Source of the DNA: Pseudarthrobacter albicanus
GTDB taxonomy: Bacteria; Actinomycetota; Actinomycetes; Actinomycetales; Micrococcaceae
NCBI RefSeq assembly: GCF_018224015.1
Contig: NZ_JAGPOT010000002.1
Span: 1-57,281, forward strand
Length of the DNA stretch: 57,281 bases
Direction: 5' to 3'
Part shown: positions 17,151-25,131 of the stretch, piece after piece
Position numbering within the stretch: the stretch's first letter is position 1
Layout: the number at the start of each line of letters is the position of its first letter
Notes under the pieces: model-generated
What the model was told of the DNA's origin: nothing
The model's database searches: none
What the model saw: the letters and a program-made list of their open reading frames with translations, nothing else
Translations under genes and position numbers: made by a program

Positions 17151-17743
17151 GCAACCACGAAAACCCGCAGCAGGGCCCGGCGCCCACACCCTTCACCGAG
17201 GACCTGGCAGCTTCGCTCACCGGCCTCGGCGTGATCTGGGCCCAGACCAGCACCGGCGTCATCGGCAAGGACGGCGGAATGCCGTGGCAGCTGCCCGAGG
17301 ACATGAAACACTTCGCCCGGCTCACCACCGGCCACCCTGTCATCATGGGCCGGAAAACCTGGGAATCCTTCCCGGAGACGTACCGTCCCCTCCCCGGCCG
17401 CACCAACATCGTCATCACCCGCCAGGAGGGCTGGGGCGGCACGCCCGGGGCCGAGGGTGCCACCGCGGTGAAGTCCCTCGACGATGCGCTGCTCGAGTCC
17501 CAGTTCGCGCCCGGCCACGACATGGTCTGGATCATCGGCGGCGGCGACATCTTCGCGCAGTCGATGGACCTCGCCGACGTCGCCGTGGTCACCACGATCG
17601 ATTCCACGGCCGAAGGCGACACCTTCGCCCCGGAACTCGGCTATGACTGGACCACCGGCGCGTCCCTGCCCTCCGACGGCTGGCTGACCGCCGCCAACGG
17701 CACCCGCTACCGGATGACCCAGTGGCGCCGGACCAAGGGCTAG
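17147..17743 (+). CDS. folA: Dihydrofolate reductase
   Basis: 198 residues. It reduces dihydrofolate to tetrahydrofolate with NADPH. Seen: [27 protein letters not shown] (family start, in two parts), [24 protein letters not shown] and [10 protein letters not shown]. About 25 extra residues precede the conserved core. It overlaps thyA by 4 bases, and the following small membrane gene starts 2 bases after its stop. Confidence 0.95.
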   Translation: MSNHENPQQGPAPTPFTEDLAASLTGLGVIWAQTSTGVIGKDGGMPWQLPEDMKHFARLTTGHPVIMGRKTWESFPETYRPLPGRTNIVITRQEGWGGTPGAEGATAVKSLDDALLESQFAPGHDMVWIIGGGDIFAQSMDLADVAVVTTIDSTAEGDTFAPELGYDWTTGASLPSDGWLTAANGTRYRMTQWRRTKG

Positions 17744-17745
17744 CA

Positions 17746-18021
17746 ATGCTGAAAAAACCCGAAACCCTCTTCGTCCTGGGCTACATGCTGCTGCCCCTGC
17801 TGGCGCTGCTCTCCGCGGTCGTGGGGCTCACCATGATCCTGGGCGGCAACAAGATCCTCGGGGCTGTCGTGCTGGTCGTGGTGACCCAGGTCTTCACGTT
17901 CGGCGCCGTCTTTGCGCTGCGCAAGCGGAAATCGGCGCTGCTGCTAGAGCAAGGCACAGAGCCAGTCACAGAGCAAGGCACGGGGCAAGGCACAGAGCCC
18001 GACGGCGCGCGGCGCCCCTGA
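17746..18021 (+). CDS. Small membrane protein after folA
   Basis: 91 residues from the ATG at 17746; an upstream in-frame ATG lies inside folA and was rejected. Two hydrophobic helices (about 8-32 and 38-62) are followed by a charged, Glu/Gln/Thr/Gly-rich tail with imperfect EQGTEP-type repeats. No family is recognised. Spacing of 2 bases from folA indicates cotranslation, but a functional link to folate metabolism is not evident. Confidence 0.7.
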   Translation: MLKKPETLFVLGYMLLPLLALLSAVVGLTMILGGNKILGAVVLVVVTQVFTFGAVFALRKRKSALLLEQGTEPVTEQGTGQGTEPDGARRP

Positions 18022-18081
18022 CCCGCGGCGGGCGCTCCCGGCCGGCGCCGTAACCGACTGCGCTCCCGGCGCTCCAAAGTC

Positions 18082-18087
18082 TAAACT
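18082..18087 (+). promoter_or_regulatory. Candidate leaderless -10 box (asd)
   Basis: TAAACT, then GGGCCA, then the ATG of asd at 18094. No Shine-Dalgarno sequence fits this start. Confidence 0.5.
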
Positions 18088-18093
18088 GGGCCA

Positions 18094-19236
18094 ATGACTA
18101 CAGCAGCTACTCCGTCCGTTGGACTGGTCGGTTGGCGTGGCATGGTCGGCTCCGTCCTGATGCAGCGCATGCAGGACGAGGGCGACTTCGCCAACATCAA
18201 CCCCGTATTTTTCTCCACCTCGAACGCCGGAGGTGCCGCCCCGTCGTTTGCCGGTCCTGCCGGCGGCGACGCAGGCAAGCTCGAGGACGCGTTCGACGTC
18301 GACACCCTGGCGCAGCTGCCGATCATCGTCACCGCCCAGGGCGGCGACTACACCAAGCAGGTCCACGGCGAGCTGCGCGGCCGCGGCTGGGACGGGCTCT
18401 GGATCGACGCGGCCTCCACCCTGCGCATGAACGACGACTCCATCATAGTGCTGGACCCAGTGAACCGGGACGTCATCGACGCCGGCCTCTCCGGCGGCGT
18501 GAAGGACTACATCGGCGGCAACTGCACCGTCTCGTGCATGCTGATGGGCCTCGGCGGCCTGTTCCGGAACGGCCTCGTCGAGTGGGGCACCTCCATGACG
18601 TACCAGGCGGCCTCCGGCGGGGGCGCCCGGCACATGCGCGAGCTCCTGAGCCAGTTCGGCACCCTTAACGCCGAGGTCAGCACCGAACTGGAGGACCCGG
18701 CGTCGGCCATCCTGGAAATCGACCGCAAGGTCCTCGCGCACCAGCGCACCGACATCGACGCGACCCAGTTCGGCGTCCCGCTGGCGGGCTCGCTGATCCC
18801 GTGGATCGACGCGGACCTCGGCAACGGCCAGTCCAAGGAAGAGTGGAAGGCCGGGGTGGAGACGAACAAGATCCTCGGCACCTCCGGGCCCGACCACATC
18901 ATGATGGACGGCCTGTGCATCCGGATCGGCGCCATGCGCTCCCACTCGCAGGCGCTCACGCTCAAGCTTCGCGAAGACATCCCTGTCGCCGAAATTGAGG
19001 CGCTGCTGGCCAAGGACAACGAGTGGGCCAAGGTGGTGCCCAACACCAAGGATGCCTCGATGGCGGACCTCACCCCGGTGGCGGCGTCCGGGACCCTGGA
19101 CATCCCGGTGGGCCGCATCCGGAAGCTCGAAATGGGCCCGGAATACATCAGCGCGTTCACCGTGGGCGACCAGCTCCTGTGGGGCGCCGCCGAACCGCTG
19201 CGCCGCATGCTCAACATCGCCACCGGCACCCTCTAG
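18094..19236 (+). CDS. asd: Aspartate-semialdehyde dehydrogenase
   Basis: 380 residues of the longer E. coli-like type. It reduces aspartyl phosphate to aspartate semialdehyde with NADPH, the branch point to lysine, diaminopimelate, methionine and threonine. Seen: the nucleotide loop [15 protein letters not shown] at the start, the active-site Cys144 in [10 protein letters not shown], and the later catalytic His segment [13 protein letters not shown]. Its stop codon overlaps the stop of the convergent gene: both TAG stops share the palindrome CTAG (19233-19236). Confidence 0.95.
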   Translation: MTTAATPSVGLVGWRGMVGSVLMQRMQDEGDFANINPVFFSTSNAGGAAPSFAGPAGGDAGKLEDAFDVDTLAQLPIIVTAQGGDYTKQVHGELRGRGWDGLWIDAASTLRMNDDSIIVLDPVNRDVIDAGLSGGVKDYIGGNCTVSCMLMGLGGLFRNGLVEWGTSMTYQAASGGGARHMRELLSQFGTLNAEVSTELEDPASAILEIDRKVLAHQRTDIDATQFGVPLAGSLIPWIDADLGNGQSKEEWKAGVETNKILGTSGPDHIMMDGLCIRIGAMRSHSQALTLKLREDIPVAEIEALLAKDNEWAKVVPNTKDASMADLTPVAASGTLDIPVGRIRKLEMGPEYISAFTVGDQLLWGAAEPLRRMLNIATGTL

Positions 19237-20396
19237 GACTTTCCCGAAGCCAGGAATTTCCGGTACTTCGCGGCCTGCAGCTCAAAGGACTTTTGGGCGG
19301 CAGGCCGCAGTCCGTTAACGGTGTCGAAGGGTTCGGGCACGACGGCGGCGCCCGCGCCGTTCCGTGCCACCGCCCAGGTGCCGACCACCTCGCCGCCGGC
19401 CACTATGGTCCGCTTGAACATCCCGTTGCCGCCGGGCACTATCTTGTTCGAATGCTCGGCCGGGAGCACGAGCGAGCGGTCCGCGTAACCCAGCAGGAAC
19501 TCATCAAAGCCCGGCAGTGCCAGCACCGAGCGTGCGCCGGGGACGGCGCCGTCGAGCAGCGCCGCCGTCGCCGGCGAGAGCCAGTAGCTGGTCCCCTCGA
19601 ACTCGAGCGAGACCAGTTCATGCCGCACCCCGGCCAGGGCGGCGCGGACCTCCGTCAGCGGGATGCCGGACCACCAGGCGAAATCACGTTCCGTGGCAGG
19701 CCCGTGGCTGCGCACATAGCGCAGCAGCAGTTCGGCAATGGCCGCCCCGCGGTCCAGGGCCCGGGACTCCGTGATCCACTCGTCAAAGGCCACCACCAGT
19801 TGCTGCTTGCCCCGCAGCGGGCCCTGCACGAGCCAGCCGCGCTGGCAGAGGATTCCGAGCAGGTGGATCCCGCGCTGGCCCGCCGTGGACTGGCCGGCCG
19901 CCTGGAAGGACTGGAACAGCTCCTCCCGCGTGGCCGCTCCACCCCCGGAGACCAGCCGCAGCGCCGCCCCGCGGGCGGCCCCGACGTCCCCGGGGGTGAT
20001 GCCCAGCTGCCGGTGGCGTCCGGCCCTGCCGCGGATCAGGCGCTCGGACGTGACCGCCAGGATCCACCGCAGGTCCTCGGGGGCGAGCAGGTGCAGGGTG
20101 CCGCGCATCGGCCAGGAACGGACAATCTCCCCGCGGTCCAGGGCCGCACGGACGTCCCCGACGCCGGCGCCCGGGACCCGCTGCCCGACGGCCCACAGCG
20201 CCCCCTGGAGGTCCTGCGCCTGCATGGCGGCCATCCACCGCACGGCGTCCGGGACGGTCCTGCTGCCCGGGCCCGGCAGCCCCTGCGGGGCGTCCAGCAG
20301 TCCCTGCGAGGCGAGCCGCAGCCGGCCCATGATTCCGCGGCTGAGCCGGGTGCGCCCCTTGACTCCAGGGCTGGGCCGGCGCCCTGCTACTGCCAT
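19233..20396 (-). CDS. Winged-helix (HTH_42) protein, AlkZ-like DNA glycosylase candidate
   Basis: 387 residues from the ATG at 20396. It belongs to the winged-helix family that includes AlkZ, which excises alkylated or crosslinked bases. The catalytic QxQ motif is present as Q59-A60-Q61 ([16 protein letters not shown]). A long tandem winged-helix region follows (for example [18 protein letters not shown]) and a C-terminal barrel ([19 protein letters not shown]). Enzyme activity is inferred from the motif and length; many relatives are untested. TACGAT lies 6 bases before the ATG. Confidence 0.75.
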   Translation of the reverse strand: MAVAGRRPSPGVKGRTRLSRGIMGRLRLASQGLLDAPQGLPGPGSRTVPDAVRWMAAMQAQDLQGALWAVGQRVPGAGVGDVRAALDRGEIVRSWPMRGTLHLLAPEDLRWILAVTSERLIRGRAGRHRQLGITPGDVGAARGAALRLVSGGGAATREELFQSFQAAGQSTAGQRGIHLLGILCQRGWLVQGPLRGKQQLVVAFDEWITESRALDRGAAIAELLLRYVRSHGPATERDFAWWSGIPLTEVRAALAGVRHELVSLEFEGTSYWLSPATAALLDGAVPGARSVLALPGFDEFLLGYADRSLVLPAEHSNKIVPGGNGMFKRTIVAGGEVVGTWAVARNGAGAAVVPEPFDTVNGLRPAAQKSFELQAAKYRKFLASGKS

Positions 20397-20402
20397 GGAC
20401 CC

Positions 20403-20408
20403 ATCGTA
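20403..20408 (-). promoter_or_regulatory. Candidate leaderless -10 box (AlkZ-like gene)
   Basis: TACGAT on the minus strand, 6 bases (GGGTCC) before the ATG at 20396. Confidence 0.45.
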
Positions 20409-20481
20409 GGACCGGGGGCCGACAATCGCATGCCCCTGCTCGCGCACCGGCTGCTCACAGCCGCCGTCCAGCGGGCCTCCC

Positions 20482-20487
20482 TACCCT
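20482..20487 (+). promoter_or_regulatory. Candidate leaderless -10 box (membrane gene)
   Basis: TACCCT, then TGAGAC, then the ATG at 20494. Confidence 0.4.
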
Positions 20488-20493
20488 TGAGAC

Positions 20494-21027
20494 ATGACCA
20501 TGAGTGAGATGTGGCCGCAGCTGCGGCCCCTGTGCAGGAAGCTGGCCCTGCTGGGCTGGGCCGCCAGCGCTGCCGGCATGGCCGCCGGACTCGCCGTCGC
20601 GATCGCCAGCGGCACCCGCCTCTCCCCCATGATGAGCACAATGCAGCTGGTCTCCGGCGTGTGCATGGCGGTGTCCGTGGCGAGCTTCGTCACGGCGGCT
20701 GCGCTCCAGCCCCGGTCCGCAGCGCGGCGGCAGGACGGGCTGCGGGACCGGGATCTCCGGCCCGGTGATCTCCCCCACCATGATTTCCGGCATCGTGATT
20801 TCCAGCACGACGCCGGCGAGTTCCCGGCAACGGTGCAGAGTTTCCTGCTCGGCTCGCTGGCGCTGCTGGCCGGCGCCGTCGCTTTCGCAGGCGCGGGGCT
20901 GGTGCTGCAGAGCGGCCCCAGCGCCCAGTCGGTGGCGTTCTGCCAGGTCTTCCTGCTCGGCGCGGCGGCGTCCGGCTTCACCTTCATGCTGTTCAGCAGG
21001 CTCGCGCCGCCCCGCGGCAGGAACTGA
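20494..21027 (+). CDS. Four-helix membrane protein with charged central repeat
   Basis: 177 residues with hydrophobic segments near 14-38, 48-72, 112-136 and 145-168. Between the second and third lies a charged loop of imperfect repeats rich in Arg, Asp and His (LRPGDLPHHDFRHRDF), encoded by a roughly 15-base degenerate DNA repeat around 20755-20810. No family is recognised. The loop probably faces the cytoplasm. It converges with murB across a 213-base gap. Confidence 0.6.
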   Translation: MTMSEMWPQLRPLCRKLALLGWAASAAGMAAGLAVAIASGTRLSPMMSTMQLVSGVCMAVSVASFVTAAALQPRSAARRQDGLRDRDLRPGDLPHHDFRHRDFQHDAGEFPATVQSFLLGSLALLAGAVAFAGAGLVLQSGPSAQSVAFCQVFLLGAAASGFTFMLFSRLAPPRGRN

Positions 21028-21240
21028 CGGGCATTTTCGTCGGTTGACCGGTGTAGCGCAGCCGGCACAGCCTGAGGTTCCCGGCCGGGCGAGGGCTGGA
21101 CATGTCCTCCCGGGGAGCAGCCGCTATCTCGCCGATCCCACCGCCTGGACCTGAACCCCGGCGGACTAATGAAAATGCCCATCAGCGCGGCGGCAGGAGC
21201 CAGGCAGGTTGTCCCGCCAGGCCAGGACCCCAGCCCGACG

Positions 21241-22308
21241 CTAGAGTTCGACGCCGATCAGCAGCGGCTCGGGGTGCAGTTCGATCCCGAAGCGTTCGAC
21301 GACGCCGCGGCGCACCGCGCGGGCGATGGCCAGCAGGTCCGCGGTGCTCGCGCCGCCCCGGTTGGTGATGGCGAGGGTGTGCTTGGTGGACAGCGAGGCC
21401 CGACCGCCGGACACGCTGTCCGGCTCAAGCCCGTAGCCCTTGCCGAAGCCGGACTTCTCGATCAGCCAGGCCGCCGAGAGCTTCACCAGCCCGTCCGCGC
21501 CGGCCGGGTACCGGGGAGCGCTTTCCGGAAGCCGGTCCGCGACGCCGGCCGCAACGATCGGATTCGTGAAGAAGGATCCGGTGGAATAGGTGTCCCGGTC
21601 CGCCGCGTCCCACACCATGCCCTTGGACGCGCGGAGCCGGAGCACCTCGCGCCGGACGTCATTGGAGTAGGCCCGCCGGCCCGGCTCCACGCCCAGCGAC
21701 CGGGCCAGCTCGGCGTAGCGGACGGGGGCGCTCATCCGGCCCAGCGGCAGCTGGAACTCCACGGTGAGCACCACGTAGCGCGGCGAGCCGCCGACGGTGT
21801 TCTGTTTCAGCACGGAGTCCCGGTAGCCGAACTTCAGCTCCGAGTTCGTGAAGGTCCGCACGGCGTTGCGTTCCCGGTCCCAGGTGCGCACCGCAGCGAT
21901 CGTCTGGGAGACGTCGGAGCCGTAAGCGCCGACGTTCTGCACCGGGGTGGCCCCGGCGGCGCCCGGGATGCCGGACAGCGCCTCGATGCCGGACCACGCG
22001 TGCAGCACGGCGTGCGCCACGAAGTCGTCCCAGTTATGCCCGGCCTGCACCACAACGGCCGCCCCGCCGCAGGAGTCCTCCGCGTCGACGGTGAACCCCT
22101 CCGAGGCGATCTTCAGCACCGTGCCGGGGAACCCGTCGTCGGACACCAGCAGGTTGGAGCCGCCGCCGATGATCAGCAGGGGCTCTGCGGCGGCGTCGGC
22201 CGAACGGACGGCGTCGATGACTTCGGCCTCGGTGCGGGCTTCGAGGTAGCTGCCGGCGGGACCGCCGACGGCGGCCGTGGTCAGGGCGGAAAGCAGAGTC
22301 TGGGTCAC
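21241..22308 (-). CDS. murB: UDP-N-acetylenolpyruvoylglucosamine reductase
   Basis: 355 residues, GTG at 22308. It makes UDP-N-acetylmuramic acid from the enolpyruvyl intermediate using FAD and NADPH, an early step of peptidoglycan synthesis. Seen: the FAD-binding PLLIIGGGSNLLVSDDGFPG, GAAGATPVQNVGAYG, and the serine region TGSFFTNPIV with the catalytic Glu near the C-terminus. Length and layout match type I MurB. TAGGCT lies 6 bases before the GTG with no ribosome site, so the transcript is probably leaderless. Confidence 0.94.
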   Translation of the reverse strand: MTQTLLSALTTAAVGGPAGSYLEARTEAEVIDAVRSADAAAEPLLIIGGGSNLLVSDDGFPGTVLKIASEGFTVDAEDSCGGAAVVVQAGHNWDDFVAHAVLHAWSGIEALSGIPGAAGATPVQNVGAYGSDVSQTIAAVRTWDRERNAVRTFTNSELKFGYRDSVLKQNTVGGSPRYVVLTVEFQLPLGRMSAPVRYAELARSLGVEPGRRAYSNDVRREVLRLRASKGMVWDAADRDTYSTGSFFTNPIVAAGVADRLPESAPRYPAGADGLVKLSAAWLIEKSGFGKGYGLEPDSVSGGRASLSTKHTLAITNRGGASTADLLAIARAVRRGVVERFGIELHPEPLLIGVEL

Positions 22309-22314
22309 CTGACC

Positions 22315-22320
22315 AGCCTA
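22315..22320 (-). promoter_or_regulatory. Candidate leaderless -10 box (murB)
   Basis: TAGGCT on the minus strand, then GGTCAG, then the GTG of murB. The identical hexamer serves the dehydratase gene at 24609. Confidence 0.5.
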
Positions 22321-22368
22321 GCCGGGATCGCGTGCTTGCCTGAAAGGAACGGAAAATACGGCCGCCCG

Positions 22369-23676
22369 CTACTGTGCCACCTCGCGGGCGACCGGGAGCT
22401 TGCTGGCCACCGGGGAGAGCAGGAAGCTGACCACCAGCATCACCATGACGGCCAGCAGCGAGTGCAGGATGCCCACGTGTTCGGCCAGCAGGCCCAGCAG
22501 CGGCGGACCGCAGAGGAAGGCGCCGTACCCGATCGTGGAGACCACGGAGACCCGCGCGGCGGCCCTGGCCGGATCGTCGGCGGCGGCGGACATGCCCACC
22601 GGGAACCCCAGCGAGGCGCCAAGCCCCCAGACGGCGAGCGCCACGAAGGCCAGCCACGGGACGGGGGCGAAGACGAACAGGCCAAGGCCCAGGACGGCCA
22701 GGGCGGCGCACCAGCGCATCACCGGGACGCGGCCGAAGCGGTCCAGGACCACGGTCCCGGCGAAGCGGCCCACCGTCATGAACGTGACGAACAGGCCGTA
22801 GCCCGCGGCCCCGGCGGCCTCGGACTGGCCGTGGCCGTCCGCGAGCGCCAGCGCCACCCAGTCCCCGGCCGCGCCTTCGGCCAGGGCCAGCCCCAGCACG
22901 AGGACGCCCAGCAGGAGCGTCCGGCGGTCACGCCAGGCCTGCGCGATCTGTCGCTTGTTGTCCAGCGGTTCCGCGGCCTTGCCGGTGTCCGGCCGGATGA
23001 TGGCCAGCGGGCCGGTGGACGGGTCCTCGAAGGTGTCCGGTCTGGCCGGCTTAAAGCCCCGGTCCTGCAGCGGCGTGATGTCGGCGCGGAACCAGCGGGC
23101 GGCCGTGGCCACGGAGCCCGCCACGATCGCGCCCACCGCGGCCAGATGCCAGAAGACCGGGACCCCGGCCCCCGCGGCCCAGGCGCCCAGCCCGGCGCCG
23201 GCGACCGTCCCGAGGCTGAAGGACCCGTGCAGCCGGGGCATGATGTGCCGGCCCACCGCCCGTTCCACCGCGGCGCCCTCCACGTTGGAGGCCGTATTCC
23301 AGCTGGCGGTGCCCAGCCCGATGACGGCCAGGCCCGCGGCGACCGCGAGCGGGCTGGCGAGCACGGAGGTGCCGAAGCCGGCCAGGACGAGTCCGGCGCC
23401 CACCATGATGCTGCCGATCCGGATGGTGCGCTGGGAGCCGAAGCGCAGCACGATCAGGCCCGAGGCAGAGACCGAGATGAAGGAGCCCACCGTCATGCAC
23501 AGCAGCAGCAGCCCGACGGTGCCCGGGGTCAGCTCGAGGCCGTTGCGGATCGCCGGCAGCCGGGACACCCAGCTCGCGAAGGCAAGGCCGCTGAACCCGT
23601 AGGCGGCCACCACGGCGTTGCGCCACGCCGTGACTTGGGCGGCCTGGGGAGTGCGCCGGCCCACTGCACGCCCCAA
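22369..23676 (-). CDS. MFS transporter, 12 helices
   Basis: 435 residues from TTG at 23676, or slightly shorter from GTG at 23664, which has GGGG 6 bases upstream. About 12 hydrophobic segments are visible with a central charged loop near residues 200-240. The N-terminal sequence GFSGLAFASWVSRLPAIRNG is typical of a YbjJ-like MFS subgroup. The substrate is unknown. It starts 4 bases after the upstream dehydratase stop, so it is probably cotranscribed with the two MaoC genes. Confidence 0.82.
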   Translation of the reverse strand: MGRAVGRRTPQAAQVTAWRNAVVAAYGFSGLAFASWVSRLPAIRNGLELTPGTVGLLLLCMTVGSFISVSASGLIVLRFGSQRTIRIGSIMVGAGLVLAGFGTSVLASPLAVAAGLAVIGLGTASWNTASNVEGAAVERAVGRHIMPRLHGSFSLGTVAGAGLGAWAAGAGVPVFWHLAAVGAIVAGSVATAARWFRADITPLQDRGFKPARPDTFEDPSTGPLAIIRPDTGKAAEPLDNKRQIAQAWRDRRTLLLGVLVLGLALAEGAAGDWVALALADGHGQSEAAGAAGYGLFVTFMTVGRFAGTVVLDRFGRVPVMRWCAALAVLGLGLFVFAPVPWLAFVALAVWGLGASLGFPVGMSAAADDPARAAARVSVVSTIGYGAFLCGPPLLGLLAEHVGILHSLLAVMVMLVVSFLLSPVASKLPVAREVAQ

Positions 23677-23680
23677 GCGC

Positions 23681-24133
23681 TCAGCCCAGCCTGACGACGG
23701 CCTGCGCCTTCACCAGCACCTTCTGGCCGGCCGAGACGACGGTGAGGTCCACACGGGCGGTGCCCGCCTCGGCGTCGAGCGCTCCGATGGCGCCGCTGAC
23801 CTCGATCACGGCGCCGGGTTCCGGCGTGCCCGTGGTGTCGGCCACCGGGACGGGCTTGGTGAAGCGGGTCTGGAAATCCACGACGGCGGCGGGGTCGCCC
23901 GCCCAGTCGGTCACGAGCTGGACGGCCGCACCCATGGTGAACATGCCGTGGGCGATGACACCCGGCAGCCCGACGCCGGTGGCGAAGGCCCCGTTCCAGT
24001 GGATGGGGTTGAAGTCCCCGGACGCGCCGGCATACTTGACCAGGTCCGTGCGGGTGACCTCGATGCTGCGGCTGCCGATGTCCTGGCCGACCGTGAGTTC
24101 TGAAAATTTGGGGCTCGTGGATGCAAGGCTCAT
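23681..24133 (-). CDS. MaoC-family (R)-specific hydratase/dehydratase, HadB-like
   Basis: 150 residues, ATG at 24133. The hydratase-2 motif is complete: YAGASGDFNPIHWNGAFA, with catalytic Asp and His, in a single hot-dog fold. HadB-type subunits dehydrate 3-hydroxyacyl thioesters. The upstream gene, ending 2 bases earlier, encodes a partner hot-dog protein lacking this motif, so a HadA-HadB-like heterodimer is likely. Whether it serves fatty-acid synthesis or another acyl-CoA pathway is not shown by the context. Confidence 0.85.
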   Translation of the reverse strand: MSLASTSPKFSELTVGQDIGSRSIEVTRTDLVKYAGASGDFNPIHWNGAFATGVGLPGVIAHGMFTMGAAVQLVTDWAGDPAAVVDFQTRFTKPVPVADTTGTPEPGAVIEVSGAIGALDAEAGTARVDLTVVSAGQKVLVKAQAVVRLG

Positions 24134-24135
24134 GG

Positions 24136-24609
24136 CTACTGTCCCTCTCCGCGGACCAGGATGGATGAGGTGGCGGTGGCGACTGCCGCGCGGGAACCGC
24201 CGGCGGCGCCGTCACCGGCAAGCGCGAAGATTTCCGAGCGGGTGGTGATCATGGCCCCGCCGCCCATGGCGCGGACGCCGTCGACGTGCAGCTCGGCGAC
24301 CAGCCGGTCACCGGCGACAATCGGGCGGTGGTGGACGAAGCGCTGGTCGGCGTGGACCACGCGCGAAAAGTCGATGCCGGACTCGGGATCCTCGATCAGC
24401 TGGGCGTCGGCACGCTGGGCGATGATGATGGCGAAGGTCGGCGGCGCCACGAGGTCGCTGTGGCCGAGGGCGGCGGCCGCGTCGACGTCGAAGTGGGCCG
24501 GGTGCGTGGCCTTGACCGCGCGCGCGAACTCGCGGATCTTCTCGCGGCCGACGTCGTACACCTCTGCGGCAGGGTAGCTGCGCCCCTGCAGATCCGGATT
24601 GATAGTCAT
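24136..24609 (-). CDS. MaoC N-terminal-type dehydratase subunit, HadA-like
   Basis: 157 residues, ATG at 24609. A hot-dog fold of the FAS1-like dehydratase (MaoC_dehydrat_N) family: YDVGREKIREFARAVK at the start and HADQRFVHHRPIVAGD in the middle. It lacks the hydratase catalytic Asp-His pair, as expected for the substrate-binding subunit. It is the first gene of a leftward run with the HadB-like gene and the MFS carrier; murB, further on, has its own promoter signature. TAGGCT lies 6 bases upstream. Confidence 0.85.
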   Translation of the reverse strand: MTINPDLQGRSYPAAEVYDVGREKIREFARAVKATHPAHFDVDAAAALGHSDLVAPPTFAIIIAQRADAQLIEDPESGIDFSRVVHADQRFVHHRPIVAGDRLVAELHVDGVRAMGGGAMITTRSEIFALAGDGAAGGSRAAVATATSSILVRGEGQ

Positions 24610-24615
24610 GGTTCA

Positions 24616-24621
24616 AGCCTA
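24616..24621 (-). promoter_or_regulatory. Candidate leaderless -10 box (HadA-like gene)
   Basis: TAGGCT on the minus strand, then TGAACC, then the ATG at 24609. Confidence 0.5.
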
Positions 24622-24678
24622 GTGCCACGCCTCCGGCGGCCGTCCCTGACACTCCTGCACGGCCCAGCACCGGAATGG

Positions 24679-24694
24679 TATGATGAAAACATCA
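24679..24694 (+). promoter_or_regulatory. ArsR-SulP promoter with overlapping operator
   Basis: A -10 box TATGAT (24679-24684) overlaps the inverted repeat TGATG-AAAA-CATCA (24681-24694). A repressor on the repeat would block polymerase. The likely ligand-responsive repressor is the ArsR-type protein encoded 60 bases downstream. Confidence 0.6.
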
Positions 24695-24753
24695 ATCCAT
24701 CAACCCAGTTGTGGTTCCGCCGCGGCTGCGGAGCAAGAGAGCCCAGGCCAGCC

Positions 24754-25131
24754 ATGATTTCAGCGGCGCAGACCCCTTTGTACGAGATCAAGGCGAACCT
24801 TTTCAAGGCCCTCGCCCATCCGGCCCGGATCCGGGTGCTGGAACTGCTGGCCGCCGCCCCGGACGGCGCGGCGCCGGTCAGCTATCTCCTGGCCGAGACG
24901 GGCCTTGAGGCCTCCCATCTGTCCCAGCACCTGGCGACTCTCCGCCGGCACGGGGTGGTGACCTCTGTCCGGTCAGCGAATGCCGTCACCTACCGGCTGG
25001 CCCACCCGAAGATTTCAGAGCTGCTGGCGATAGCCAGGGTCTTCCTCCTGGACCGGCTGGCCGGCTCCAACGAGCAGTTGCGGCTCGCGCAGGAACTGCC
25101 GGACGGGCATCTCCAGGGCTCCGCCTCGTGA
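24754..25131 (+). CDS. ArsR-type winged-helix regulator without cysteine
   Basis: 125 residues from the ATG at 24754. The winged helix is clear: YEIKANLFKALAHPARIRVL, then the recognition helix SHLSQHLATLRRHGVVTSVR. The protein has no Cys at all, so it cannot use the thiolate metal site of classical arsenic or cadmium sensors (the ELCVCDL position reads PVSYLLAET). What it senses is unknown. Its stop overlaps the GTG start of the SulP transporter (GTGA), so it most likely represses its own operon through the palindrome at 24681-24694. Confidence 0.85.
   Translation: MISAAQTPLYEIKANLFKALAHPARIRVLELLAAAPDGAAPVSYLLAETGLEASHLSQHLATLRRHGVVTSVRSANAVTYRLAHPKISELLAIARVFLLDRLAGSNEQLRLAQELPDGHLQGSAS

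Noticed and set aside
21029..21180. GGGCATTTTC and GAAAATGCCC inverted pair between a membrane gene and murB
   Set aside because: The arms match over 10 bases but are 132 bases apart with little pairing between them; GAAAATGCCC also occurs at 43971, so a chance or minor shared motif is likelier than one structure.
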